DNA of 64,000 nt from Nostoc sp. FACHB-892 (GTDB taxonomy: Bacteria > Cyanobacteriota > Cyanobacteriia > Cyanobacteriales > Nostocaceae), in contig NZ_JACJTR010000004.1 in assembly GCF_014698795.1 (NCBI RefSeq), positions 306,217 to 370,216 of the forward strand, in the 5' to 3' direction. Shown in pieces: positions 38,470 to 47,946 of this stretch (positions are counted from its first letter, which is position 1; each line of letters opens with the position of its first letter). The notes beneath the pieces are model-generated. The model saw nothing but the letters and a program-made list of their open reading frames with translations, did no database searches and was not told the DNA's origin. The translations under genes were made by a program, and so were the position numbers.

Positions 38470-39279
38470 TTAACTATTTTGTGCAATACCTGTGGGTGTG
38501 GGTTCCATCGAATTGGATTGTGCGTGTCTCCAAGGCGCACTATTGCCGCATACTGGACAAGAGCGATCGCGGTGAGAACGGCGTTTAGCAAATTCCATTC
38601 GATTCAAGTCGATTGTCAGCAATTGCGACAATAGAGGCTGACTAAACCCGGTGATCAGCTTGATAGCTTCCAGTGCTGTTAAACAAGCTAGGGTTCCAGA
38701 AACAGCGCCTAGAACTGAAAAGCCGCGCTGATCCCAATCAGGCTTTTCTGGAAACAGACAAGACAAGCAAGGAGTCACACCAGGAATAATCGTTGTCAGG
38801 TAAGCCTCCATCCCATTCATTGCGGCTTCCACCATTGGCTTACGCGATCGCACACAGGCTTCATTTAACAAATTGCGCTCTGTAAAGTTGTGGGCGCAAT
38901 CAAGAGCCATATCGGCGGATTGCACTAACGAGTCTACGTTTTCCGGGGTAATGTAATCATGAACAGCTTCCACTTGGACATCAGGATTAATCGCATCCAG
39001 AGTTTCTTTAGCTTTGAATACTCTTGGCTTACCTACCCAATCATCAGTCATGAGAACCTGACGATTCATATCATCTTGCCGCAAGTCACCACCCCGGACT
39101 AGAATTAGCCGCCCAACGCCCGCTACTGCTAAGTAAAGCGCCGCCGTACCGCCTAATCCCCCCACACCTGTCACCAGAACTGTCGCTGACTTCAAGCGTT
39201 TCTGTGCTGTTTCGCCAAAATTCGGAAGCATCATTTGGCGACGATAGCGTTCTAATTCGGTAGGCGTTAGGTTAACCAA
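38470..39279 (-). CDS. hesA: HesA, ThiF/MoeB-type adenylyltransferase
   Basis: The 269-residue protein contains the ATP-binding GVGGLGGTAALYLAVAGVG, the RQ segment RYRRQMMLPNFG and two zinc-binding pairs (CLSC and CPVC). These match E1-like enzymes that adenylate C-termini of sulfur-carrier proteins. In cyanobacteria hesA accompanies nif genes and is thought to help cofactor or molybdenum-related maturation. It lies 10 bp downstream of nifW, so it is in the same operon. Confidence 0.92.
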   Translation of the reverse strand: MVNLTPTELERYRRQMMLPNFGETAQKRLKSATVLVTGVGGLGGTAALYLAVAGVGRLILVRGGDLRQDDMNRQVLMTDDWVGKPRVFKAKETLDAINPDVQVEAVHDYITPENVDSLVQSADMALDCAHNFTERNLLNEACVRSRKPMVEAAMNGMEAYLTTIIPGVTPCLSCLFPEKPDWDQRGFSVLGAVSGTLACLTALEAIKLITGFSQPLLSQLLTIDLNRMEFAKRRSHRDRSCPVCGNSAPWRHAQSNSMEPTPTGIAQNS

Positions 39280-39289
39280 TTTATACCTC

Positions 39290-39603
<314 letters not shown>

Positions 39604-39607
<4 letters not shown>

Positions 39608-39819
39608 TTAGCATTCTCCAATTTTTTCAGATGTTGCTTCAGTTCATCTAACTTGCGATAGATTTCATAAGTTGCGGCGGCAACATCCATAAGTTGGTTG
39701 TAATCTGTTGGCAGACCTTCAGCTAAATCATGCAGATCCATTTTCATTTGACCTGCTTTGCTGTTAAGCCGTCTGATTTGTCCTTGTAGTTCCTCAATAC
39801 TCGTTTCTTCTGCTTGCAC
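39604..39819 (-). CDS. Nif-associated small helical protein (DUF683/CCE_0567 type)
   Basis: The 71-residue, mainly helical protein reads EELQGQIRRLNSKAGQMKMDLHDLAEGLPTDY near its N-terminus. It matches the small nif-cluster metalloprotein family known from Cyanothece (CCE_0567). It lies between the DUF269 gene and nifW and overlaps nifW by 4 bp. The exact role in nitrogen fixation is unknown; relatives are reported to bind metal. Confidence 0.88.
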
Positions 39820-39835
39820 AATCAGCCACTCCTTT

Positions 39836-39955
39836 TCTAAAAGTTAGGAGTTAGAAGTTATGAGTTATGAGTTATAAATTAGGAAGTGTAGATCATGAAT
39901 TATCAGTTAATAGTTAATTCAACTCCTCACTCCTAACTCCTCACTCCTAACTATT
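39836..39955. repeat. Heptad tandem repeats inside the nif operon
   Basis: AGTTAGGAGTTAGAAGTTATGAG-like heptads, then ACTCCTCACTCCTAA repeats that are their complement, so the 120-bp spacer can form an RNA hairpin. A similar CTCCTAACTCCTAACTA tract ends hupW (33829-33847). Confidence 0.65.
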
Positions 39956-40431
39956 TAAATTTTCCCAACTTCTGGAAAGCGTTTCGCCAAATCAAGACCT
40001 TTTTTGACGTAGTTTTCTCCCTCTTCTGCTAATTTCTCTAACGAGTCAAAACCAAAGCGATGAGCATCTCGCAAGGTTTTCACAGTTAGCAAAAGACGAC
40101 CAGAAAAAACTAGCGCCCAGCCAAATCCTTCATGGCTCAAATCAACTACAACCTGGGATATCAAACCTGTTTCTTGTTCAATCCCAGCCGCTACAGCTCG
40201 AAAAAATGCCATAATCCGGGCTTGAGTTACCGCATCAACTTCACCCTCAACGGAGATTTCCCGTTTCTTTTGTTTGGTAACAATAAAGGGTTTGAGAATC
40301 AACTCATCCGACCAAGTACGATAAACTCCATAGCTGTCTTGACCACGGATTTGTTTGATTAATACCTTAAGAAAAGGTGAGTTCAAGACTTCAGTTGTAG
40401 CGGTTCCGTTAACACTATTATTTGCGGTCAT
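39955..40431 (-). CDS. NifX-associated protein (DUF269)
   Basis: The 158-residue protein shows the DUF269 pattern: FLKVLIKQIRGQDSYGVYRTWSDELILKPFIV, then GEGWALVFSGRLLLTVKTLRDAHRFGFDS-like text. In diazotrophs the gene always accompanies nifX. It overlaps nifX by 4 bp (ATGA), indicating coupling. Its function is probably in FeMo-cofactor handling, but it has not been settled. Confidence 0.92.
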   Translation of the reverse strand: MTANNSVNGTATTEVLNSPFLKVLIKQIRGQDSYGVYRTWSDELILKPFIVTKQKKREISVEGEVDAVTQARIMAFFRAVAAGIEQETGLISQVVVDLSHEGFGWALVFSGRLLLTVKTLRDAHRFGFDSLEKLAEEGENYVKKGLDLAKRFPEVGKI

Positions 40432-40841
40432 ACTGTTGCTTCGTCTTCGATTTCATCAGCAAAGTTTGTGGTTTTTGGCTGTAAAGCTTTACGCAACCAA
40501 GGTGGAGGATTACCTTTGAGGGTTTTCACTAGCTTATTTAGCACTTCACTAATTTCTTCTTCTTCCGATCGCGCCTTCACTGGGGTGACACCTTTCTTGA
40601 TTAACCGAGCGGCGGCACTACCACCAATTGCTGTTACGTAAATAATTGTACAGTCGCCTATTGCTTCAAGTTTTGGGGTGATTTTGTCTTCATTCCCATC
40701 TTCTTTGAGTTCGCCTTCAAAGGTGAGGGTTTCTATGAAGTGATATCCCTCATCGGTAATTTCGTAAACATCAATCATTTTTGCCCATCCAAAGTGGGCA
40801 TTAATATGAACTCGGTCACTCGTCGTGAAGGCTATTTTCAT
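40428..40841 (-). CDS. nifX: Nitrogen fixation protein NifX
   Basis: The 137-residue protein has the NifX/NafY cofactor-binding fold: MKIAFTTSDRVHINAHFGWAKMIDVYEI, then TIIYVTAIGGSAAARLIKKGVTPVK. NifX holds NifB-co or the VK cluster in transit between NifB and NifEN. The C-terminal tail is acidic. GAGAGGAGAATTACG gives a strong ribosome-binding site. The 306-bp gap to nifN is occupied by a MITE-like element. Confidence 0.94.
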   Translation of the reverse strand: MKIAFTTSDRVHINAHFGWAKMIDVYEITDEGYHFIETLTFEGELKEDGNEDKITPKLEAIGDCTIIYVTAIGGSAAARLIKKGVTPVKARSEEEEISEVLNKLVKTLKGNPPPWLRKALQPKTTNFADEIEDEATV

Positions 40842-40933
40842 CGTAATTCTCCTCTCTAAAGTTTTGAATTTTGAAGCAATACGGTTCAGTTAGTAATATT
40901 TAGCTTTGGAAGATCCCCCTTAAAAAGCTTCGA

Positions 40934-41080
40934 TGTATACACAAGTCTGAAATAGCTGATTAACCAAGGTTTTACTCCACCCTAACCCTCCCCTTATAAA
41001 GGGGAGGGAACTAGATTTGATTTATTGTTTCCCCCCTTTATAAGGGGGGATTAAGGGGGGTAATTCGACTTGTGTATACA
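40934..41080. repeat. MITE-like insertion between nifN and nifX
   Basis: TGTATACACAAGTC (40934-40947) and its exact complement GACTTGTGTATACA (41067-41080) bound 147 bp. The interior has a second hairpin CCCTCCCCTTATAAAGGGGAGGG. Flanking TTAAAAAG on both sides suggests it sits inside an older repeat (40912-41109). Confidence 0.7.
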
Positions 41081-41147
41081 CGCCTTAAAAAGGAGGGTTA
41101 GGGAGGATCAACTCTTAACTGAACTGTTTTGAATTTCAAGTGTGAAT

Positions 41148-42485
41148 TCAAAACTCAGCGCCCACAATTCCGAACTCTTGGAATTGCTTAACTCTCGCTT
41201 CTTCTGCCTCTAAAAACAGGTTGCCGATGCCAAACAAAAGTTCCATCGTGCCTCGATAACCAACTTTGGTAAATTGACCATTACCTAAGCGGTCATAAAT
41301 GGGCAATCCTAAACGATAAAGAGGAATCGAAAGGCGTTTTGCGATCGCACCCACATTCGAGTTACCAATCAGCAAATCAGAACCGCCTGCTAGACTCTCA
41401 AAGTCTTCTAAATCGCCGATGGTAATGCTTTTCACCGGGAGTTTTTCTAAGAGAGGCGATCGCGTGGTTGTCACCACTGCATGAATTTGCGCTCCCATCG
41501 ATTGCAGGAAATGCACGGTTGACCACAACAAATCTGGTTCCAGTGCTAAAGAAACTCGTTTTGCACCGAAGTAAAAGTGAGTGTCCAACATCGCATCTTG
41601 CAACTGACGGCGTTGGCGGCGGTATTTTTCGGGTACGCTGTTACCGCTCAGAATCGCCAATGCTTGGATAAACTCATCTACTGGTTCTAATCCCGTCAGT
41701 TCGCCAAACACCTCATAAGGTGTGCCAAAGCGTTCTTCGAGAATCTTGGCAGCCCCCCGCATACTTTCGCCCAATGCCAGGGTAAAAGCAGAACTACCGA
41801 CTTCTCGTAGCTGTTTTAAGGTAGTTCCACTGACTGTAACCGCACTATAATTATCCTCTAAATGTCCATCTAGAGAAGCGCCAAGGTCAGGTACAAAGAT
41901 CGGCACTAATCCAAAGGATGTGATTATCTCTTTGATTTCCTGTACATCCCCAGGTGTAAAAGCAGAACCCGCCAAAACAGTGACTTGTTCAGTTCTGAGT
42001 CCACCCGCGCGAGGAATTTCCTTAACTATGCTTTCGACAGCAACAGCAAAACCATCTTGTAACGCACCTTTAAAATCTGGGGTAGGTGCAAAAACGATCG
42101 CTAAATCATTCAATTCGGGATGGCGATCGCGGATTTCCTTAAGAAATCCCTCAATGTCATCGCCCCTAGTTTCCGTTAACCCAGTACTACATAAACCAAT
42201 AATTTCCGGGTTAGCCTTTTCCACCAGAGTCAGAATTGCTTGCTCCACATTCTCTTCACCACCCAAGATAGTAGTAACTTCCGTCATCGCTGTGGTAGCT
42301 AGGGGAATCGCTTCCCGGAAATGCCGCACTAGGACAACTTTGGCGAAAGCAGTACAACCTTGAGAACCGTGGAATAAGGGCATTGTCCCTTTCAATCCCA
42401 AAAAGGCTAAGGTTGCGCCCAAAGCTTGACTTTGCTTGAGGGGATTAACTGTCAGTGCTTTGTTAGAAGCGGTAACGATCGCCAT
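41148..42485 (-). CDS. nifN: FeMo-cofactor scaffold subunit NifN
   Basis: From ATG 42485 the protein has 445 residues; a longer frame reaching 42536 runs into nifE and is not used. The start codon overlaps the nifE stop as TAATG. It has VNPLKQSQALGATLAFLGLKG, HGSQGCTAF (P-cluster-like Cys ligand) and STGLTETRGDDIEGFL. NifN with NifE assembles the iron-molybdenum cofactor before transfer to NifDK. Sequence and order are ordinary. Confidence 0.95.
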   Translation of the reverse strand: MAIVTASNKALTVNPLKQSQALGATLAFLGLKGTMPLFHGSQGCTAFAKVVLVRHFREAIPLATTAMTEVTTILGGEENVEQAILTLVEKANPEIIGLCSTGLTETRGDDIEGFLKEIRDRHPELNDLAIVFAPTPDFKGALQDGFAVAVESIVKEIPRAGGLRTEQVTVLAGSAFTPGDVQEIKEIITSFGLVPIFVPDLGASLDGHLEDNYSAVTVSGTTLKQLREVGSSAFTLALGESMRGAAKILEERFGTPYEVFGELTGLEPVDEFIQALAILSGNSVPEKYRRQRRQLQDAMLDTHFYFGAKRVSLALEPDLLWSTVHFLQSMGAQIHAVVTTTRSPLLEKLPVKSITIGDLEDFESLAGGSDLLIGNSNVGAIAKRLSIPLYRLGLPIYDRLGNGQFTKVGYRGTMELLFGIGNLFLEAEEARVKQFQEFGIVGAEF

Positions 42486-43867
42486 TAAACTTCCTCCTCT
42501 TCTTCCCAAGGAGCGGGTTTGCGTATTTGTTCCCAAATCGGGCTATACAGAGCTTCGTACAGTTCTCGCGCCATCTCAATCATTCCCACATAACCTGCAT
42601 AAGGATGGTGGCGTTCTTGGTTGATATCAAGGAAAGGAATTCTAGCTTTCAAAGCTGTGTATTGGTTACGTCCACCAGCAATCAGCATATCTGCGCGAGT
42701 GTCTTTAACCAGTTGTAGCAATTCTTGAGCGTTGCCTTTCTCTAGCATGATGCCATCGTTGCCAATCAACTTCTTGATTTTGGCTTTATCTTCTTCAGTA
42801 CTTTTCCGAGTACTGGTAGCAACAACTTCAATACCTAAGTCTCTAGCAGCCGAAATAATCGACCAACTCTTGACACCACCTGTATATAACACAACTCGCT
42901 TACCTTTGAGTCGAGCGCGATAAGGAGCTAATGCCAAATCTAAAGCAGCCGTTTCTTCTGCAATTAGCTTTTCTGTCCGCTCTTGTAAATCAGCGTCGCC
43001 TAATTTAGCGGCGATGTTTCGCAGACAACGATTCATATCATCGATGCCGTAGAAAGACTCTTCAATGTAAGGGATGTTGTAACGCTCCTCCATCTTTCTC
43101 GCCATATTGAGCAGCGCTCGTGAGCAGATCATGACGTTGAGCTTGGCGCGGTGGGCATAGCGAATTTCATTGTAGCGAGCATCGCCCGTAATTTTAGACA
43201 AAATACGGATGCCTAATTTTTCTAGCAGTGGTGTTACTCCCCACATTTCACCGGCGATGTTGTATTCACCGATTAAGTTAATATCATAGGGCGTTGTATG
43301 TTCCGGTTCTGCTGTTCCGACAACATATTCTAATAAAGCTTCACCGCCAAAACGGTTGCCGAGATTTTTACTGCCAATGAATCCTGGAGCAATGACGGGA
43401 ACAACAGGAGTACCAATTTTCTCAGCCGCCGCTTTGCAGACAGCATCCATATCATCGCCAATTAAGGCTGTAACGCAAGTGGCATAGACGAATACTGCTG
43501 CTGGTTGGTAGCGCTCGTGAAGTTCCAGAATCGCTTTGTAGAGTTTCTTTTCGCCACCGAAGATGACATCATTTTCACCCAAGTCAGTAGTAAAGCCCAT
43601 TTTGTAGAGTTGAGGACCAGACGACAGACTACCACGACTGCCCCAGGAATTACCAGCACAGGCGATCGGCCCGTGGACTAAATGAGCAGCATCTGCGATC
43701 GGCACTAGAGCAATCATTGCACCATCAAAGGCACAGCCCCCTTGAGCCGCGCCAGGTTGTGCCTGTTGGGCGCAAGACTTGTTTTTCTTCTCAGTTTGTT
43801 TGTGCTGATTATGCTCGCATCCTGTCTCAGTCAGCAGCTCGTTGATTTTGCCTTGGGTGCTTTTCAT
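42485..43867 (-). CDS. nifE: FeMo-cofactor scaffold subunit NifE
   Basis: From ATG 43867 the protein has 460 residues; a 14-residue longer frame begins within heptad repeats, and AGAGAAGAGAG precedes the chosen start. It contains the N-terminal Cys-rich segment ([19 protein letters not shown]), [32 protein letters not shown] and [14 protein letters not shown]. It forms the NifEN scaffold with NifN, which it overlaps by one base. Confidence 0.95.
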   Translation of the reverse strand: MKSTQGKINELLTETGCEHNQHKQTEKKNKSCAQQAQPGAAQGGCAFDGAMIALVPIADAAHLVHGPIACAGNSWGSRGSLSSGPQLYKMGFTTDLGENDVIFGGEKKLYKAILELHERYQPAAVFVYATCVTALIGDDMDAVCKAAAEKIGTPVVPVIAPGFIGSKNLGNRFGGEALLEYVVGTAEPEHTTPYDINLIGEYNIAGEMWGVTPLLEKLGIRILSKITGDARYNEIRYAHRAKLNVMICSRALLNMARKMEERYNIPYIEESFYGIDDMNRCLRNIAAKLGDADLQERTEKLIAEETAALDLALAPYRARLKGKRVVLYTGGVKSWSIISAARDLGIEVVATSTRKSTEEDKAKIKKLIGNDGIMLEKGNAQELLQLVKDTRADMLIAGGRNQYTALKARIPFLDINQERHHPYAGYVGMIEMARELYEALYSPIWEQIRKPAPWEEEEEV

Positions 43868-43890
43868 CTCTCTTCTCTTAATTGTTAATT

Positions 43891-43971
43891 GTCCTTTGTC
43901 ATTTGTCATTTGTTCTTTGAATAACTAACAACTAATGACTAATGACCAATGCCCCATGCCCAATGCCCAAT
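43891..43971. repeat. Heptad tandem repeats upstream of nifE
   Basis: TGTCATTTGTCATTTGTTC-type heptads, then ACTAATGACTAATGACCAAT and CCCCATGCCCAATGCCC. The halves are partly complementary and could form a stem-loop between the Mo-nitro_C gene and nifE. Confidence 0.65.
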
Positions 43972-43973
43972 AA

Positions 43974-44321
43974 TTAGCAAATGTATTTTGTGACATCCTC
44001 TCCACATACATCGGCGAGGTAAGATAGAGCGCGGAAACGCAATCCTACAAATTCGTCATATAAAGGATTGAGTTTACATAGTGGTGGAATATCAATAGTC
44101 TTCCCAAATAATTTAATTTGTCGCTCAAAGGGACAACAACAAGGAATTGTTTGGCAAATTAGATGAGCGAAGCGATTATTTTTAACCTGAATTTCATCCA
44201 CCACACGGCGCAACGGATTAAAAAGATTGTGGAACCATCCTGGTTTTTTCTGGTTAGGTGGATGGTAATTAGGATGAGGATGAGTGTGAGTATGTTCGTG
44301 AGTGTGATTGATAGTTTCCAT
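43974..44321 (-). CDS. Mo-dependent nitrogenase C-terminal family protein, His-rich N-terminus
   Basis: The 115-residue protein has a domain of the 'Mo-dependent nitrogenase C-terminal' type: LFNPLRRVVDEIQVKNNRFAHLICQTIPCCCPFER, then PPLCKLNPLYDEFVGLRFRALSYLADVCGEDV. It adds an N-terminal tail with HTHEHTHTHPHPNYH, a likely metal-binding stretch. The domain has seven Cys, including a CCC run. It lies between nifK and nifE, both on the same strand, so a role in metal supply or nitrogenase maturation is plausible. Direct function is unknown. Confidence 0.85.
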   Translation of the reverse strand: METINHTHEHTHTHPHPNYHPPNQKKPGWFHNLFNPLRRVVDEIQVKNNRFAHLICQTIPCCCPFERQIKLFGKTIDIPPLCKLNPLYDEFVGLRFRALSYLADVCGEDVTKYIC

Positions 44322-44351
44322 CTATAGATACCTTGGGTAAATGCTATCAAG

Positions 44352-44440
44352 AAAAAGGGGAGTTGGGGATTGGGGATTGAGCATCGGGAATTGGGATTGG
44401 ATTCCCTATTCCCTATTCCCGACTCCCGACTCCCCTTCTT
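44352..44440. repeat. Heptad repeats forming a hairpin after nifK
   Basis: GGGGAGTTGGGGATTGGGGA and the complementary CCCTATTCCCGACTCCCGAC/TCCCC arms fold over about 89 bp. The structure lies 37 bp downstream of nifK and may protect or attenuate the nifDK transcript end. Confidence 0.6.
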
Positions 44441-44477
44441 CACCCTTTAATTAACACGTTGTGTTTCTACGCAATTT

Positions 44478-46013
44478 CTAACGAATCAAGTCGTAGGAAA
44501 TATCTGTCTTAGAAGGAATGTTGGTGTTGCGATCGATTTCTTCAAACAGGGTGTTTACAGTCCAGTTGAGGAGGTTGATCACACCTTGATAACCAATGGT
44601 GGCGTAGCGGTGTAAGTGGTGGCGATCCATGATGGGGTAGCCGATTCTCACGAGGGGAATCTTGGTGTCGCGCCACAGGTACTTACCGTATGTGTTACCA
44701 ACTAAGAAGTCTACTGGTTCGGTGAACAACAGTGAACGCATGTGCCACAAGTCCTTACCAGGCCAAACAGTTGCATGTTGACCGAAGGGGCTAGAAGCAA
44801 GCAATTCTTTGATTTCTGCTTCAAATACTTCGTTGCTGTTGTGAACCAAGATATGCACAGGTTCAGCACCCATTTCTAGCATAAAGCCAACTACGCTGTA
44901 TACTAAATCTGGTTCGCCGTAGATAGCGAAGCGCTTGCCGTGAATCCATGAGTGAGAGTCAGTCATGGCATCAACTGCACGACCGCGTTCGATTTCCAAT
45001 TCTTGAGGAATGGGGATACCACTCAATTCGCTGAGTTTCATCAAGAATTCATCAGTACCCTTAATGCCCCAAGGACGGGAAACTGAGGTTGGTTGCTTCC
45101 ATTCTTTTTCGATGTACTCGCGGGTTTTGGGTGTAGAGTGTGCTTGCAGAGCGATCGTAGCTTTCGCATTGATTGAATCTGCTGCATCTTCTAACTTTGT
45201 TCCACCTGGGTACATATCGAACTCACCTGTGTTTGGTGAATCCAAGTAGTCGCTGTTGTCGGCTAGAATTGTGTAGTCAAAGCCGAACAAGGAAGCAATC
45301 CGCTTGATTTCGCGGTTGTTACCTACGTAGGTATCAAAACCTGGAATGAAGTTGATTTTACCATTGCTGGTTTCTTTCTTATGACCTGCGGTCAAGTTAG
45401 AAAGAATTCCCTTCATCATGTTGTCGTAACCAGTGATGTGGGAACCGACAAAGCTAGGGGTGTGAGCGTAAGGTACTGGGAAATCTTGAGGAACTGAACC
45501 AGCTTGTTTAGCGTTGTTGATGAAGGCTTGTAAGTCATCACCAATTACTTCTGCCATACAGGTGGTGCAGACAGCGATCATCTTGGGCTTGTAGAGTTGG
45601 TAAGAGTTCGCCAAGCCGTCAATCATGTTTTGCAGACCACCAAACACGGCTGCATCTTCAGTCATTGAAGAAGATACACCAGAGAATGGTTCTTTGTAGT
45701 GACGGGTTAAGTGGGTGCGGAAATAAGCAACGCAACCTTGAGAACCTTGAACGAAAGGTAGAGTACCTTCAAAACCAACAGCAGCAAAGATTGCTCCTAG
45801 TGGTTGACAGCCTTTAGCAGGGTTAACGGTTAAAGCTTCACGAGCGAAGTTCTTTTCACGATAATCCCAACCCTTTGTCCACTCTGCAACCCGTTGTACT
45901 TCTTCGGCTTCGTGACCGTTTTCAAACTGCTTTTTGTTTTCAAATAGCTGTTGGTACTCAGGCTGGTGGAATAACTCGACGTGATCTTGAATTTTTTCTG
46001 GATTCTGAGGCAT
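44478..46013 (-). CDS. nifK: Nitrogenase MoFe protein beta subunit
   Basis: This 511-residue NifK has the P-cluster ligands in [23 protein letters not shown] and [13 protein letters not shown]. The N-terminus and length match cyanobacterial NifK. Together with NifD it forms the alpha2beta2 MoFe protein that reduces N2. It lies 200 bp after the nifD 3' end. In the unexcised arrangement it is separated from the nif promoter by the nifD element, so expression should also depend on excision. Confidence 0.97.
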   Translation of the reverse strand: MPQNPEKIQDHVELFHQPEYQQLFENKKQFENGHEAEEVQRVAEWTKGWDYREKNFAREALTVNPAKGCQPLGAIFAAVGFEGTLPFVQGSQGCVAYFRTHLTRHYKEPFSGVSSSMTEDAAVFGGLQNMIDGLANSYQLYKPKMIAVCTTCMAEVIGDDLQAFINNAKQAGSVPQDFPVPYAHTPSFVGSHITGYDNMMKGILSNLTAGHKKETSNGKINFIPGFDTYVGNNREIKRIASLFGFDYTILADNSDYLDSPNTGEFDMYPGGTKLEDAADSINAKATIALQAHSTPKTREYIEKEWKQPTSVSRPWGIKGTDEFLMKLSELSGIPIPQELEIERGRAVDAMTDSHSWIHGKRFAIYGEPDLVYSVVGFMLEMGAEPVHILVHNSNEVFEAEIKELLASSPFGQHATVWPGKDLWHMRSLLFTEPVDFLVGNTYGKYLWRDTKIPLVRIGYPIMDRHHLHRYATIGYQGVINLLNWTVNTLFEEIDRNTNIPSKTDISYDLIR

Positions 46014-46162
46014 TTCTTCTGGACTCCAAGCTTACTGAATTCTTTTACTGATTGAGGTGCGAGTGGGGAGTAGGGAGTGGAAATATGATTCAAAATTCAA
46101 AATGCAAAAATCAAAATAAATTTTTAATCTTTCAATTTTGAATTTTGTATTCCCAACTCCCC

Positions 46163-46182
46163 CCTGGGGTTTTAGCCCCAGG
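46163..46182 (-). promoter_or_regulatory. Stem-loop between nifD and nifK
   Basis: CCTGGGG-TTTTAG-CCCCAGG forms a strong GC-rich hairpin in the nifD-nifK spacer. ATTCAAAATTCAAAAT and ATTTTGAATTTTG nearby can also pair. It may set mRNA processing or relative stability of nifD and nifK (inference). Confidence 0.55.
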
Positions 46183-46213
46183 TTATCCTTACTTATCTCA
46201 CTCTCCCATTTCC

Positions 46214-46373
46214 CTAAACGGCAGCCTTAGCCTTAGCTTCAGCCTTCTTAGCCTGAGCTTTTTCATTCCAAGGAGCGCCAATTAATCCCCAGGTTGGGCT
46301 GTTGAGTGCCAAGTCCATATCGCGTGCGAAGATGGCGAAGCCGTCATAACCGTGATAAGGGCCGGAGTAATCC
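46214..46373 (-). CDS. nifD: Nitrogenase MoFe alpha subunit, 3' fragment
   Basis: Read on the minus strand from GGATTACTCCG, the frame gives [20 protein letters not shown] and then [17 protein letters not shown] with a Lys/Ala-rich tail and stop at 46214-46216. This is the C-terminal 52 or so residues of NifD. The rest of nifD is absent; sequence upstream (46374 on) is element DNA. The final tail [15 protein letters not shown] is typical of Nostoc NifD. The fragment is not expressed alone. Confidence 0.95.
46363..46373 (-). repeat. Left recombination repeat of the nifD element
   Basis: GGATTACTCCG on the nif strand (CGGAGTAATCC on the plus strand) is the 11-bp direct repeat known from the Anabaena nifD element. 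No second copy is found in 46374-64000. Confidence 0.9.
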
Positions 46374-46538
46374 TTTTTGTGGTTTAATTCTTTTCAACTG
46401 TCTAATGTTTGCAGTAAACAGTGTCAGCGATAAACATTGTTTTCTGAGAACACATTTATTTTTAGCCTAAATATAGGCTAAAAACACAGCATAACTAGGT
46501 TCAGAACTCACGCATCATCTAAATGTTGTCCTGAGCCA

Positions 46539-46566
46539 AGGCGATTAAACAATCGCCTGTTTTTTT
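46539..46566 (+). terminator. Terminator-like hairpin in the xisA leader
   Basis: AGGCGATT-AAAC-AATCGCCT followed by GTTTTTTT is a textbook intrinsic terminator on the xisA strand, 35 bp before the xisA ATG. It stands where Anabaena XisA has N-terminal coding sequence. Confidence 0.75.
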
Positions 46567-46601
46567 GCTCATCTCTGCAAGCACAGCAGCAAAAAGAACA
46601 C

Positions 46602-47903
46602 ATGAGAACGAAAGTACTACTGGAATTAGAGAAAGTTAATCTGCGTTTGAAGTCTGCAAAAGCAAAGGTGACAATTAGAGAATCGAATGGAAGTCTGCAA
46701 TTACGGGCGACGTTACCAATTAAGCCAGGAGACAAAGATAGTAATGGTACTGGGAGAAAACAATACAATATCAGTTTGAATATTCCCGCTAACTTGGATG
46801 GACTCAAGACGGCTGAGGAAGAAGCTTATGAGTTGGGAAAGTTAATAGCTCGTAAAACTTTTGAATGGAATGATAAATATTTAGGAAATGAGGCAATTAA
46901 AAAAGAATTTAAAACTATAGGAGAATTACTGGAACAATTTGAAGAAGAGTATTTTAAAACTCACAAGCGTACAACTAAAAGCGAACATACTTTCTTTTAT
47001 TACTTTTCCCGAACCAAGAGATTTACTAATACCCAAGATTTAGCGATCGCTGCAAATCTGATAAGTTCAATTGAACAAATCGATAAAGAATGGGCTAAAT
47101 ATAATGCAGCTAGAGCGATCGCAGCATTTTGTGTGACATTTAACATCGAAATCGATTTATCTAAATATTCCAAAATGCCGGAGAATAATTCCCGCAATAT
47201 ACCTACAGATGCAGAAATATATGATGGAATTCTCAGGTTTGAAGATTACTTTAATAGTAGAGGTAATCAAGTTAATCAAACCGTTCAAGATAGTTGGCAA
47301 CTTTGGCGATGGACTTATGGAATGTTAGCAGTTTTTGGTTTACGTCCACGGGAACTTTTTATTAATCCTGATATTGATTGGTGGTTGAGTCGAGAAAATA
47401 CAGATTTAACATGGAAAGTTGATAAAGATTGTAAGACTGGTGAGAGAGAAGCATTACCATTATATAGGCAATGGATTGAGGATTTTGATTTGAGAAATCC
47501 GAAGTATTTGGAGATGTTGAGGGGTGCGATCGCTAAAAAAGATAATACCAATCATGCTGAGATAACGGCGTTAACACAGCGAGTTAGTTGGTGGTTTCGC
47601 AAGATAGGATTGGACTTTAAACCTTATGATTTACGTCACGCTTGGGCAATTCGGGCGCATATTTTGGGGATACCAATTAAAGCGGCAGCAGATAATTTGG
47701 GGCATAGTGTGCAAGTTCACACAGAAACTTATCAGCGTTGGTTCTCACTCGATATGCGAAAGCTGGCGATTAATCAGGCGTTGAGTAAGAGGAATGAACT
47801 TGAGTTGATTAGAGAGGAGAATGCTAAGTTAAGGATGGAGAATGACAAGTTGAGATTAGAGATTGAGAAGTTGAGAATGGAAATAGTTTATAAACAAAGT
47901 TAA
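46602..47903 (+). CDS. xisA: Site-specific recombinase for the nifD element
   Basis: The 433-residue protein is an XisA-type tyrosine recombinase: Arg248 in FGLRPREL, Tyr342-D-L-Arg345 instead of His-x-x-Arg, nucleophile Tyr377 in TETYQRW, and a C-terminal coiled coil (ELELIREENAKLRMENDKLRLE). In Anabaena, XisA is up to 472 residues. Codons just upstream of ATG here still read SSLQAQQQKEH, matching the longer form as I recall it, but beyond that the frame enters a terminator hairpin. The ATG at 46602 is therefore the likely start and the N-terminus is shortened. It performs site-specific excision across the 11-bp repeats. Confidence 0.94.
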   Translation: MRTKVLLELEKVNLRLKSAKAKVTIRESNGSLQLRATLPIKPGDKDSNGTGRKQYNISLNIPANLDGLKTAEEEAYELGKLIARKTFEWNDKYLGNEAIKKEFKTIGELLEQFEEEYFKTHKRTTKSEHTFFYYFSRTKRFTNTQDLAIAANLISSIEQIDKEWAKYNAARAIAAFCVTFNIEIDLSKYSKMPENNSRNIPTDAEIYDGILRFEDYFNSRGNQVNQTVQDSWQLWRWTYGMLAVFGLRPRELFINPDIDWWLSRENTDLTWKVDKDCKTGEREALPLYRQWIEDFDLRNPKYLEMLRGAIAKKDNTNHAEITALTQRVSWWFRKIGLDFKPYDLRHAWAIRAHILGIPIKAAADNLGHSVQVHTETYQRWFSLDMRKLAINQALSKRNELELIREENAKLRMENDKLRLEIEKLRMEIVYKQS

Positions 47904-47946
47904 ACTTGCCCAAATACTGATAATATAATAAGCTAGGAGGCGAGTT

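Noticed and set aside
42485..42536. N-terminal extension of NifN
   Set aside because: The extension lies wholly in nifE, and the ATG at 42485 gives the family N-terminus with TAATG coupling.
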